Origin: a virus
DNA length: 38,204 bases
Virus record (IMG/VR): IMGVR_UViG_3300017963_000476
Coordinates: 1 to 38,204 of that record
Direction: 5' to 3' (one strand)
Shown here: positions 1 through 7,206 of the stretch, piece by piece
How the letters are laid out: each line of letters starts with the position of its first letter
How positions within the stretch are numbered: position 1 is the first letter of the stretch
Notes under the pieces: generated by a model
Told to the model about the DNA's origin: nothing
The model's input: only the letters and a program-made list of their open reading frames with translations
The model's database searches: none
Program-made: the position numbers and the translations under genes

Positions 1-83
1 CAATGATCACCGGGATCACAGCGGATAGGGTTAAAGAGGCGACGGGAACAATTTTGGTTAAATCCGCTGGGAAAATTGCACAG
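1..83. repeat. Terminal near-repeat, left copy
   Basis: These bases align without gaps to 38122-38204, with 12 mismatches in 83 positions by eye. Both copies are in the same frame of a decoration-like gene, and 9 of 27 encoded residues differ. This fits a circular or permuted genome closed imperfectly, for example by mixed strains, or two tandem paralogues of which this is the second. Confidence 0.85.
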
Positions 84-272
84 CTATATTTTAATGATAC
101 TTGCACATCTGGAGAAGCAGTTGCCGCTGATAGCTCTGGACGCGGAATTCCCTTTGCATATTTAACAACCCTCGCTAGCACAATTCAGGCAGCATATGTC
201 GGCGTTCTTATAGGCGCAGACGTAGCCGCGACTGGAACAGTTGCTCGCGTTTTAATTCAACCTGGCAGATAA
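1..272 (+). CDS. Capsid decoration-like protein, C-terminal part (5' truncated)
   Basis: The frame is open at the left edge; the first ATG at position 3 is probably an internal Met, because the copy at the right end reads Leu there after a longer N-terminus. The visible residues are rich in Ala, Gly and Thr and end in a beta-type segment (VARVLIQPGR). This resembles small DUF2190-type head decoration proteins that sit just before the major capsid gene. If the terminal repeats are the same locus, the right-end fragment (62 residues) plus this one (62 residues after the overlap) give about 124 residues, a usual size for the family. The family name rests on position and composition. The next gene follows after 15 bases. 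Confidence 0.6.
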   Translation, partial: MITGITADRVKEATGTILVKSAGKIAQLYFNDTCTSGEAVAADSSGRGIPFAYLTTLASTIQAAYVGVLIGADVAATGTVARVLIQPGR

Positions 273-287
273 AGAAAGGAGTAAACA

Positions 288-1199
288 ATGTCCCCATTAC
301 GTAATCAACTGCATGTCGATCAACTCCTTTCAAACGTTTCGATTCGTTATCAGCAAGATGAATTGATCGGAATGAAGGTGTTTCCCGAGGTTCCCGTCAA
401 GAAAGAATCGGACCTGTTCCGAATCTTTGACAGGAATATGAGGGTACCCGAGAGCCAGAGAGCCGATGGCGCTGTGGCCCGTGAGCACCACTTTGAAGTA
501 AGCAATGCTAGCTATCTTTTGGTTCGCCATTCTCTTCGAGAGATCGTGACCGACAGACAGGCTGAGAATTATGATCTCTCCGATCTTCGCGTCGATACGA
601 CAGAAGATTTGACACAAAAGATTCTCACCAGGCTAGAGCTAGATGTTGCTCAACTTTTCACCACAACTAACTGGTCACTGAACGTTTCGCTCGCAGCCGC
701 AAACGCGTGGAACGCAAATACGACCGTTAGTGACCCTGTTCCTGTAGTGATGACCGGTTCGTCCGAAGTCATTCTGAATGGCGGTTTCAAGCCTAATTTC
801 GGCATTCTCCCGAGAGATGGCTGGGTTGCTGTGAAGAATCACGTGTCAATTCTCGATCGGTTGAAATATACGACCGCCGAAGTTGATACGAGAAAAGTCG
901 CGGCAATGTTCGAGCTTAATGAACTATTAATCCCCGCAGCTGGGTACGATACGAGCGCTCTCGGAGCAACCTCGACCTTCTCCAGCTTCTACGGAGATAA
1001 TATGTTTCTCGGTTACAAACCCGCAGCGGCAGCGCCGAAGAAGCCTTCTTCTGGGTATGTGTTCAGAAATCAAATGCCCATGGTGAAGCGCTACAGAGAC
1101 GAAGCCCGCGAAGGCGAGTGGATCGAAGTGAACATGGAATATCAAGCCAGAGTGGTAGCATCGCTATCCGGATTTCTCATTAGAGATATTCTGGCCTAG
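288..1199 (+). CDS. Major capsid protein
   Basis: This 303-residue protein builds the icosahedral shell. The N-terminal stretch (QLLSNVSIRYQQDELIGMKV), the middle motif with NFGILPRDGW, and the C-terminal segment with YQARVVASLSGFLIRDIL resemble HK97-fold capsid proteins from Mu-like and siphovirus heads. Length is typical, there is no signal peptide, and there are no cysteines that I can see. The start is supported by an AAAGGAG ribosome site 8 bases upstream. Position fits: protease/scaffold and decoration genes precede it across the window join, and connector genes follow. The fold is inferred from sequence pattern and gene order, not from a search. Confidence 0.85.
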   Translation: MSPLRNQLHVDQLLSNVSIRYQQDELIGMKVFPEVPVKKESDLFRIFDRNMRVPESQRADGAVAREHHFEVSNASYLLVRHSLREIVTDRQAENYDLSDLRVDTTEDLTQKILTRLELDVAQLFTTTNWSLNVSLAAANAWNANTTVSDPVPVVMTGSSEVILNGGFKPNFGILPRDGWVAVKNHVSILDRLKYTTAEVDTRKVAAMFELNELLIPAAGYDTSALGATSTFSSFYGDNMFLGYKPAAAAPKKPSSGYVFRNQMPMVKRYRDEAREGEWIEVNMEYQARVVASLSGFLIRDILA

Positions 1200-1201
1200 T
1201 T

Positions 1202-1291
1202 ATATGTGGGTATGTTAATACCCCATATAGGGTAAACTATCGATTGGCGGGGATGCGGTTGCGACACATCACCCCGTGCCGCGTCCCTGCC
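1202..1291 (+). other. Two successive hairpins downstream of the capsid gene
   Basis: The 117-base gap after the capsid gene holds two predicted stems. The first pairs 1202-1213 with 1218-1228 (11 base pairs, one bulged T, loop GTTA). The second pairs 1246-1258 with 1279-1291 (13 base pairs including two G-U pairs, 20-base loop). Neither is followed by a T-run, so they are not classical intrinsic terminators. They may protect the abundant capsid message at its 3' end or reduce read-through. An alternative pairing of GGGGATG with CATCACCCC inside the second element is possible. Confidence 0.5.
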
Positions 1292-1316
1292 TACTTAAAC
1301 TGAAGGAAAGCCTGGT

Positions 1317-1598
1317 ATGAGAAAAAGCGATAAAAAGGCGTCTGAAGTTACGCCGCACCATAAACACAAAACAAAACTAATTAAACAAGATGCCGAGAGA
1401 AAAGATTCTATTAATCTTGTCGATACTTGGTTGGAACTACGCCCAAACAAGCACGATAGACTTGGCGGCAAGGCTGTGTTGCGCAGACTTATGAGTAATG
1501 GCAACGTCCATACGGCATATGTAGGGCGCATCAATAGGTGTGGCGAAATTATCGAGCATTATAAAAGCATCGGTAAATTCGGAGACCCGAGAAAATAA
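1317..1598 (+). CDS. Small basic hypothetical protein in the head-connector region
   Basis: I do not recognise this 93-residue protein. The N-terminal 35 residues are strongly basic (Lys/His-rich, unstructured-looking). The rest, with DTWLELRPNKHDRLGGKAVL, looks like a compact domain. A GAAGGAAAG ribosome site supports the ATG. The stop codon overlaps the next start as TAATG, implying translational coupling to the connector gene. Its place between capsid and connector suggests a minor head or head-completion role; this is inference from order only. Confidence 0.6.
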   Translation: MRKSDKKASEVTPHHKHKTKLIKQDAERKDSINLVDTWLELRPNKHDRLGGKAVLRRLMSNGNVHTAYVGRINRCGEIIEHYKSIGKFGDPRK

Positions 1599-2095
1599 TG
1601 GGAACATATTGCACCACGACTACGTTGGAAACGCTAATGGTGGGAGTGACGTTTAATACGCTCACCTCTTCTTTAGCGACCGTAATGATTGAACAAGCCG
1701 AAGCGGAGATAAATAAATATCTCTCTAAACGGTACGATCTTTCTAGTAACTATTTCCAGACTAGTACCTCTGTTCCGCCTCTAGTGCGTACGTGGTGTCA
1801 ACGGCTCTCTGAGGGTTATACGTGGCATCATTTATCTAGAGGCGGGGCAGGGGATATGTCCCTCACTCGTGGGGATAAATTAATCGAGCCCACGATTGAG
1901 AATCTTAAAATGGTAGCTGATTACAAGATGGACGTTACCGACACTCTTGGCTCAGTTATCGACGATATGGCAAATACTTCATATAGGGTTTTAAGCAATA
2001 CCGAAGATTATACAGATACGTTTGCAGAGGATGATCCTTTGGTATGGGCAGTGGATTCAGATAAACTAGATGATATTTCAGACGAACGTGATTAA
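1598..2095 (+). CDS. Head-tail connector, Gp36/DUF1320-like
   Basis: This 165-residue protein has a helical N-terminal part (ATVMIEQAEAEINKYLSKRY), then a conserved-looking stretch with VPPLVRTWCQRLSEGYTWHHL, and an acidic C-terminus. This is the pattern of DUF1320/Mu gp36-like and gp6-like connector proteins, which join the portal to the neck. Start and stop overlap both neighbours as TAATG. It lies directly before the virion-morphogenesis gene, as in Mu-type head modules. The family call is by motif pattern; a different head-completion family is possible. Confidence 0.65.
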   Translation: MGTYCTTTTLETLMVGVTFNTLTSSLATVMIEQAEAEINKYLSKRYDLSSNYFQTSTSVPPLVRTWCQRLSEGYTWHHLSRGGAGDMSLTRGDKLIEPTIENLKMVADYKMDVTDTLGSVIDDMANTSYRVLSNTEDYTDTFAEDDPLVWAVDSDKLDDISDERD

Positions 2096-2571
2096 TGGCT
2101 GCCACAATAGAAGTAAAGGACAAGAAATTACGGCGCGCTATGAAGCGTCTCGCCGGTAATGCCAAGCAGATAGGTAATATTTCCTCCGAATATATCAACG
2201 CAATTACTCCCCGCGTATTAAGAGACATAAACGAACATTTCGAGAAAGCTCCCCCTGGGAAGACGGGCGGCTCTATAGGTAACACTACCTGGGCAGCCTG
2301 GTCTGATGCATATGCGAAAAACATGGCCAGTCGGGGGAAAGCTGGTAATCTTTTACTTCAAGATACAGGGCATATGAAGCGTAGTATTTATCCTGGGAAG
2401 CCTAAGAAATCAGGCTCGGGAGTGATGTGGTTTAACGCCGCTCCGTATTCAGCACAGCATGATGAGGGAGACCCCTCTAAGAATTTACCGGCTCGACCGT
2501 TTATGTGGATATCGGACCATGCGTTTGAAGAGGTTGCCCTTATAACACTTAATTTTGTAACAAAGCTATAA
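2095..2571 (+). CDS. Phage virion morphogenesis protein (Mu gpG / tail completion type)
   Basis: This 158-residue protein has a basic N-terminal helix (KKLRRAMKRLAGNAKQIG), a central LLQDTGHMKRSI motif, and the C-terminal signature with YSAQHDEGD followed by LPARPFMWIS. That combination, a Trp-rich centre, H-x-x-G and PARPF, is characteristic of the Phage_tail_S/Mu gpG virion morphogenesis family, which completes the head-tail interface. It overlaps its neighbours as TAATG at both ends. Size is normal and no truncation is seen. Confidence 0.8.
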   Translation: MAATIEVKDKKLRRAMKRLAGNAKQIGNISSEYINAITPRVLRDINEHFEKAPPGKTGGSIGNTTWAAWSDAYAKNMASRGKAGNLLLQDTGHMKRSIYPGKPKKSGSGVMWFNAAPYSAQHDEGDPSKNLPARPFMWISDHAFEEVALITLNFVTKL

Positions 2572-4049
2572 TGGCGAAATTTGATTTAAATAATCTTAAA
2601 GAGCAAATTCAAACGATACTTCAAGAGGCCAATACTATTACCGCCTCTACCGATTTATCGGGAAGCCTAGATACTAGAATTCAAAAAGTATTAAAGATTA
2701 ATCCCGCTCGTATTCCTGTACAGGCATCTATACATCCATATGTAACGAATTTTGTAGAATCAAATCAAATTGAATTGCCAGTCTCTCATCTTAATCAGAA
2801 TAAAACTTTTAGAAAAGCTAATGTGAATATTCAGGTTATCGGTACCGTATGGAGCACGGCTATTACTGATAACGAAGTAGACCCCGCGGATGAGGAATGT
2901 GAAAAGTTAATGGAGAATATCGAGGAGGTATTAAGAGAGAATAGAACACTTAACGGTTCGGTTGATTGGCATATGCCAGTAGGGGTAACTTATCATAACG
3001 TTGGATTAGAAGAGGGTGTGCATGTACGAACGGGTATATTAACCCTCCAATGCTCTGCCTATTATACTTTACCATCCGGATTAACTGTCCCTGGTGCTCC
3101 TACGAATGTTGTTGCTGTCGGTGGCAATAAGGAAGCAACTATAACCTTTACTCCACCAGTTGATAATGGTGGCTCAGCTATTACGAGCTACGAAGTCACA
3201 TCAAGCCCTGGGGGTATCACTGCCTCTGGTGCAGCTTCTCCCATTACTGTTACGGGGTTAACAAACGGAACGAGCTACACCTTTACCGTTACAGCAACTA
3301 ACGCCATTGGGACAGGTCCAGCCTCTTCGGCCTCTAATGCCGTTACCCCAGCCGGTTTTGTTCCTACAGATATTGCCAAACTTCTTTTCTGGTATCGTGG
3401 TGATGATGTAAATGCGAGTGGATCGAATATTACTCAGATCAACGATAAGAGCGGCAATAATTATCATGCTGTACCTGGATTAGCCCAGCCAACGGTTAAT
3501 GCCGGTGCACTGAATGGGGAAGACGTAATTTCCTTTTCTGATAGCTCTTGTGTCTTAACCCTTAGTGGGTCGGATGTTTATTTGAATGATAGTAATGGTT
3601 GGGATTATTGGATCATTATTAAGAAAGACGATACCACACAAGACACTGTTCACTCTCTAAAATATCAGGGTGTAAATTTCGGTGCCCAATGCCAGATGTC
3701 AGACAATGCTTATTTGTGGTTTGCTGGTAATCCGTTTAAGCGGCATTATGTTGCACCCTCTACACCATTCGGAACAACATGGCATAGAATTAATCACAGA
3801 TGTGACGGTGTAGCGCCAGGCACGATAACTAGTTATAGCGTATATATAGACGGCTCGCTTGGTGCTAATCCTGTGTCTACAAGCGGTGGAATAGGACAGC
3901 ATTCAATTATTGGTGGGTATAAAGGCGGTAGTGACCCATCTATTCATCTAAATGGGGATATTGCCGAAATGATTTTTTATCAAACAACATTAACCGATGC
4001 GAATAGGCTTCAGGTAGAGGCATATATAGATTCTAGATATGGTTTTTAA
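2571..4049 (+). CDS. Neck/tail-terminator-like protein with fibronectin III and LamG-like C-terminal extension
   Basis: Residues 1 to about 165 are homologous to the whole of the next gene product: shared LKEQ.QT.L, a TRIQK/TRVQRI segment, a PYV pair, DEECE/DEDCE and a closing QC..YY/FY. After that point this copy adds a fibronectin type III-like domain (about 170-262, with VPGAPTNVVAVGG and TNGTSYTFTVTATN) and a concanavalin/LamG-like domain (about 265-492, with IINDKSGNNYHA-like and DANRLQVEAYIDSRYGF segments typical of sugar-binding jelly rolls). The parent domain is probably a tail terminator or neck ring, judged by its place after the morphogenesis gene. The extension would be displayed outside and may bind glycans. 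TAATG overlap upstream; the next ATG follows the stop directly. Confidence 0.65.
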   Translation: MAKFDLNNLKEQIQTILQEANTITASTDLSGSLDTRIQKVLKINPARIPVQASIHPYVTNFVESNQIELPVSHLNQNKTFRKANVNIQVIGTVWSTAITDNEVDPADEECEKLMENIEEVLRENRTLNGSVDWHMPVGVTYHNVGLEEGVHVRTGILTLQCSAYYTLPSGLTVPGAPTNVVAVGGNKEATITFTPPVDNGGSAITSYEVTSSPGGITASGAASPITVTGLTNGTSYTFTVTATNAIGTGPASSASNAVTPAGFVPTDIAKLLFWYRGDDVNASGSNITQINDKSGNNYHAVPGLAQPTVNAGALNGEDVISFSDSSCVLTLSGSDVYLNDSNGWDYWIIIKKDDTTQDTVHSLKYQGVNFGAQCQMSDNAYLWFAGNPFKRHYVAPSTPFGTTWHRINHRCDGVAPGTITSYSVYIDGSLGANPVSTSGGIGQHSIIGGYKGGSDPSIHLNGDIAEMIFYQTTLTDANRLQVEAYIDSRYGF

Positions 4050-4547
4050 ATGGCTGTAGTCGATTTAAATGATATTAAAGAACAGGTACAGACGAAATTA
4101 CAGAGCGCTAATACTACCTCATCATCAAATGATCTGTCTGATAATCTCCCCACCCGTGTACAGAGAATTGTAAAAACTAATTCCACAAGAATTCCTATTC
4201 AAGCTACATGGTACCCATACGTCTCTATTCACATAGGGGATAAAATTACAGATACCGAAGTAATAGCCACAAGTAATGAATACGGTAAACGAATGGGCAC
4301 CGTTAATATGCAGATTATCGGTGGGGTATGGAATAGTATTTTTGAGGATGTGGATGAGGATTTGTCCGATGAGGATTGTGAAAACCTCATGATGAATATC
4401 GAAGCCATATTAGCCGAGGATGTAACCCTTAGTGATTCTGTTACATGGCATCAACCCACGGTTGTTCAATATCATAATATCGCTCTAGACGAGGGGGCGA
4501 ACCTTCGTGTAGGAATAATGAACGTTCAGTGTACGGTATTTTATTAA
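4050..4547 (+). CDS. Neck/tail-terminator-like protein, short paralogue
   Basis: This 165-residue protein matches the N-terminal third of the preceding gene along its whole length and stops where that one continues into its fibronectin III domain. It is acidic (VDEDLSDEDCENLMMNIEAI). The ATG follows the previous TAA with no gap, so the pair is translated together. The role is inferred from order: a neck or tail-terminator ring subunit. The duplication suggests either a mixed ring of plain and decorated subunits or a recent tandem duplication followed by domain capture. Confidence 0.65.
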   Translation: MAVVDLNDIKEQVQTKLQSANTTSSSNDLSDNLPTRVQRIVKTNSTRIPIQATWYPYVSIHIGDKITDTEVIATSNEYGKRMGTVNMQIIGGVWNSIFEDVDEDLSDEDCENLMMNIEAILAEDVTLSDSVTWHQPTVVQYHNIALDEGANLRVGIMNVQCTVFY

Positions 4548-4559
4548 CGGGGTGTATGG

Positions 4560-5558
4560 ATGCTATCTAAAGAAGAGATAAGGGCACAAAGCGAAGCGGC
4601 CTATAAACAGTGGGCTCCTCAATGGCGTGAACACGCTAAGATTAACTCTAAATTTCCACAACAATCTTTTACTGATTTCGAGAATATAGGCATAGGTAAA
4701 GCCGTTCTCTGTGTAGCCATGGGCCAAAGCATGGAGAAAGAAATAAACGTTATCAAGGCTTATCAGGGGAATGTAGATATTATTTGTTGTGATAAGGCCT
4801 TAGGAATATTACTCGATCACGACATTATACCCACCTATTGTTTAGTATGTGACGCAAATGTTTCTTACGAAAAGTATATGCATCCATGGAAGGACAAATT
4901 ATCTGATATTATTTTAATATCTAATATTTGTGCTAACCCCAAATGGATTGCTAATGGAAATTGGAAGAACAAATACTTTTTTGTCGTTAAGGATGTTTTA
5001 CAGAGCGAGAAAGAGTTTTGTGCAATTTCTGGATGCCCTGAAACCAACGTCGTGCCCGCCGGAACAAACGTCAGTAATTCTCTGGTTATTCTTTTAACTC
5101 AAAGCGACAACGAGGGACGCCGAAACTACTTCGGCTACGATAAGATTCTGCTTATAGGATTTGACTATTCGTGGCCTTTAAATGGGCATTACTACGCTTT
5201 TGACCCTGATGGCGGAGGGAAGCATAATTACATGAGACACGGCTATATGTACGATGGTAAGGGTACAATGGTCTGTAGCTCTAATAACTTAATCTTTTCA
5301 GGCCGATGGTTGACGGATTATGTAAACGCATTTGCTTTACCGGTAGTGCAATGCACAAAAGAGACTGTATTGGTTCTTAATTCGAGCGGGAATTTATCCG
5401 AACAAATGCAATATTCATATAAACCAGAGGACGCCGATAGGGTGCGTGATAAGATTAAGCTTAAGAGAATTTTAGATAGGCAACTTAAGTCGATAACTAA
5501 AGAAGTCGAAGAGTTGGCTTGGGATCATAATAACGCATATCTTAGCTCAGTGAGCTAG
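4560..5558 (+). CDS. DUF115 / Maf-like putative glycosyltransferase
   Basis: This 332-residue protein carries the DUF115 (MptE-like/motility accessory factor) signature: a nucleotide-binding-like strand (AVLCVAMGQSMEKEINVI), then IICCDKALGILLDHDIIPTY with CLVCDAN, where the aspartates match the conserved 'D.al..Ll..gI.Pdy....D' pattern. Later segments (VPAGTNVSNSLVILLT and KILLIGFDYSW) also fit. In Campylobacter, Helicobacter and Aeromonas, Maf proteins transfer nonulosonic acids to flagellin. The active sites in this copy are unproven. It lies between neck and tail-tube genes with an ACGGGGTG ribosome site, so it should be made with virion parts. It probably works with the NeuB-like and cytidylyltransferase genes downstream. 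Confidence 0.7.
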   Translation: MLSKEEIRAQSEAAYKQWAPQWREHAKINSKFPQQSFTDFENIGIGKAVLCVAMGQSMEKEINVIKAYQGNVDIICCDKALGILLDHDIIPTYCLVCDANVSYEKYMHPWKDKLSDIILISNICANPKWIANGNWKNKYFFVVKDVLQSEKEFCAISGCPETNVVPAGTNVSNSLVILLTQSDNEGRRNYFGYDKILLIGFDYSWPLNGHYYAFDPDGGGKHNYMRHGYMYDGKGTMVCSSNNLIFSGRWLTDYVNAFALPVVQCTKETVLVLNSSGNLSEQMQYSYKPEDADRVRDKIKLKRILDRQLKSITKEVEELAWDHNNAYLSSVS

Positions 5559-5572
5559 GAAAGGGGTTTACA

Positions 5573-6625
5573 ATGGCAATAGGAGATACCGCTTTACTGG
5601 GTGGGCTATCATATGTGGCAATTGGTAGAGAAACCACCTCTGGGGAATACAATACCTGTACGGCTGGAATGGACGTACTGTCGTTTGGTCTTGTCACTAC
5701 ACAAGAGAATAAGATTCTAGAACAGATCGAAACGTCTCGAACATACTCGAAACGTATTCAGCAAACTAAAAACGTTGCCGGGCCTGCATCGTTTTATTTC
5801 CTGCCCTGTTCACCGGCATGTAATTATATTTTGCATAATGCGATGATTGGTACGGTTACATCGGCCACGGCGACTGGTGAAACCGTTGGTGGTGGTGCTT
5901 TCGAGCATACCGTAGCTATCGGTGATGTTGAGCAATCATTCCCATCTCTCTGTATCAACGTGAGAAAAGGTCCTGCAACAACTGGACAGGTATTCGAATA
6001 TGACGGTGTGAAGGTAAACGATATTTCTTTCGCGGCTAATATTGATGAGCCTCTACAGGTGGATGTGAATTTCGTCGGTCTAGATTCCACTAAAACATCT
6101 AACGATGTATCGAGCGCATTAACCGTTACCTGCGCAGACCCACTTAGCTTTGAAAGCGGTAGGGTATCGGTAGAGGGCTCTTTTGCCTCTCTCACCTCAA
6201 GCTCATACTGGCACGTACAGAGCGTTGAATGGGGATGGAATAATAACCTTAAAACAGATGCGGCAGCCGGACGCATTGGTAGTGCAGTAAAGGAATTACT
6301 CCCTCTTGGAATAGCTCAGTTTAATATGAAAGCGACCATTCGTTTTAATACGACAGCGGCTTTCGATGCGATGATTGATGCAAGTCAATTATCGATGCAG
6401 CTTGAATTTCAGGGTCGTAATACCATTAGTGGTTCGGTTGCAAGGCCGGGAATTAAATTTAATTTCCCAAAGGTTTATATTTCCAACGCAGGCGATCCCG
6501 TGATTAATGGTCCCAACGAAGTATTAACTAGTGATGTGGAATTCCACGTACTGCGTGATTGTAGTTCCGCAACCGGATATGCCATGCAGGCGATCGTTAC
6601 AAATACCACGTCAAGCTATGCATAA
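5573..6625 (+). CDS. Major tail tube protein
   Basis: This 350-residue protein is beta-rich, with many Thr, Ser, Gly and Val. It opens with a short helix-strand segment (ALLGGLSYVAIGRETTSGEY) like tail tube subunits of the Phage_tube family. It is preceded by neck genes and followed directly by the frameshifting chaperone and tape measure genes, the canonical place for the tube gene. It has a strong ribosome site (GGAAAGGGG) as expected for an abundant protein. There is no sheath gene beside it, so the tail is non-contractile. Its stop overlaps the next start (TAATG). Confidence 0.75.
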   Translation: MAIGDTALLGGLSYVAIGRETTSGEYNTCTAGMDVLSFGLVTTQENKILEQIETSRTYSKRIQQTKNVAGPASFYFLPCSPACNYILHNAMIGTVTSATATGETVGGGAFEHTVAIGDVEQSFPSLCINVRKGPATTGQVFEYDGVKVNDISFAANIDEPLQVDVNFVGLDSTKTSNDVSSALTVTCADPLSFESGRVSVEGSFASLTSSSYWHVQSVEWGWNNNLKTDAAAGRIGSAVKELLPLGIAQFNMKATIRFNTTAAFDAMIDASQLSMQLEFQGRNTISGSVARPGIKFNFPKVYISNAGDPVINGPNEVLTSDVEFHVLRDCSSATGYAMQAIVTNTTSSYA

Positions 6626-7047
6626 TGTGGCCTTTTACTAAACGAAAAACACTGGACGGTCATTTAGGCGCGATCCACAAGGTAAAAATTCACGGGATAT
6701 TCTTTAAATTAAGACGGATCAATCCCATGGATTATGTGGCGGGCACTAAGGCCGTTCAGATGCATTACGATACGTACAAGACAAAAGGACAGAAAGACCA
6801 GATACAAAAACTTAATCAGAATGTAGAGAAGGTAAAAGAGCATTACGTTGATGTATTTATGGCGGGTGTAGTTGAGCCTAAATTATGCAGAAAGAAAGAT
6901 GGTGAAGGGATATTCGTACAGAATTTATTTACGGATTGGGATTTAGCGAATGAATTGTATTTGAAGATAATGGAGATTACATACGGTAAAAAAAAATTCC
7001 AGTCACTTATCTCTCGCCAGACAGGGCTTCAGAATTTGACTTCATAG
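6625..7047 (+). CDS. Tail assembly chaperone, short form (gpG-like)
   Basis: The in-frame product is 140 residues: a basic N-terminus (MWPFTKRKTLDGHLG), then a helical domain (PMDYVAGTKAVQMHYDTY) and an acidic-to-aromatic region. It lies between tail tube and tape measure, where lambda gpG and its analogues lie; these bind the tape measure during tail assembly and are absent from the finished virion. Near its 3' end is a run of nine A residues (6988-6996) that allows a -1 frameshift into a longer form. No sequence family was recognised beyond this context. Confidence 0.75.
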   Translation: MWPFTKRKTLDGHLGAIHKVKIHGIFFKLRRINPMDYVAGTKAVQMHYDTYKTKGQKDQIQKLNQNVEKVKEHYVDVFMAGVVEPKLCRKKDGEGIFVQNLFTDWDLANELYLKIMEITYGKKKFQSLISRQTGLQNLTS

Positions 7048-7205
7048 CTAAACGCTATGGGGTCCTACCCACCGAAATACTCAACCTAGACCCATTAGGT
7101 TTTTCTTTTACTCTTTTCGTTGCCGAGCAAGGGACGAAGCGAGAAGCTAAAGAGCTAGAAAAGGCAAGAAAAAACCAAAAGCCTATAGTGATTTCTAGGA
7201 AATAG
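6625..7205 (+). CDS. Tail assembly chaperone, -1 frameshift product (gpGT-like)
   Basis: A -1 shift on A-AAA-AAA at 6990-6996 moves the ribosome into a frame that is open to TAG at 7203-7205. The fused protein has 124 residues from the first frame plus about 69 new ones (beginning IPVTYLSPDRASEFDFIAKR and ending KNQKPIVISRK). The new part is charged and helical, as in gpGT T-domains. The fused stop lies one base before the tape measure ATG at 7207, so the gap that otherwise appears between the genes is filled exactly. This layout is the well-known G/GT arrangement of long-tailed phages. The frequency of the shift is unknown. Confidence 0.85.
6988..6996 (+). promoter_or_regulatory. Programmed -1 ribosomal frameshift site
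   Basis: This run of nine A residues reads AAA AAA AAA in the upstream frame and contains the slippery heptamer A-AAA-AAA. After slippage the next codon is ATT at 6996. The downstream frame has no stop for 69 codons. No strong stimulatory hairpin was seen by eye just downstream. Confidence 0.8.
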
Positions 7206-7206
7206 A

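Noticed and set aside
5824-6276. Minus-strand frame of 150 residues over the tail-tube gene
   Set aside because: It is antisense to a well-supported structural gene and in a region where all other genes are on the plus strand.
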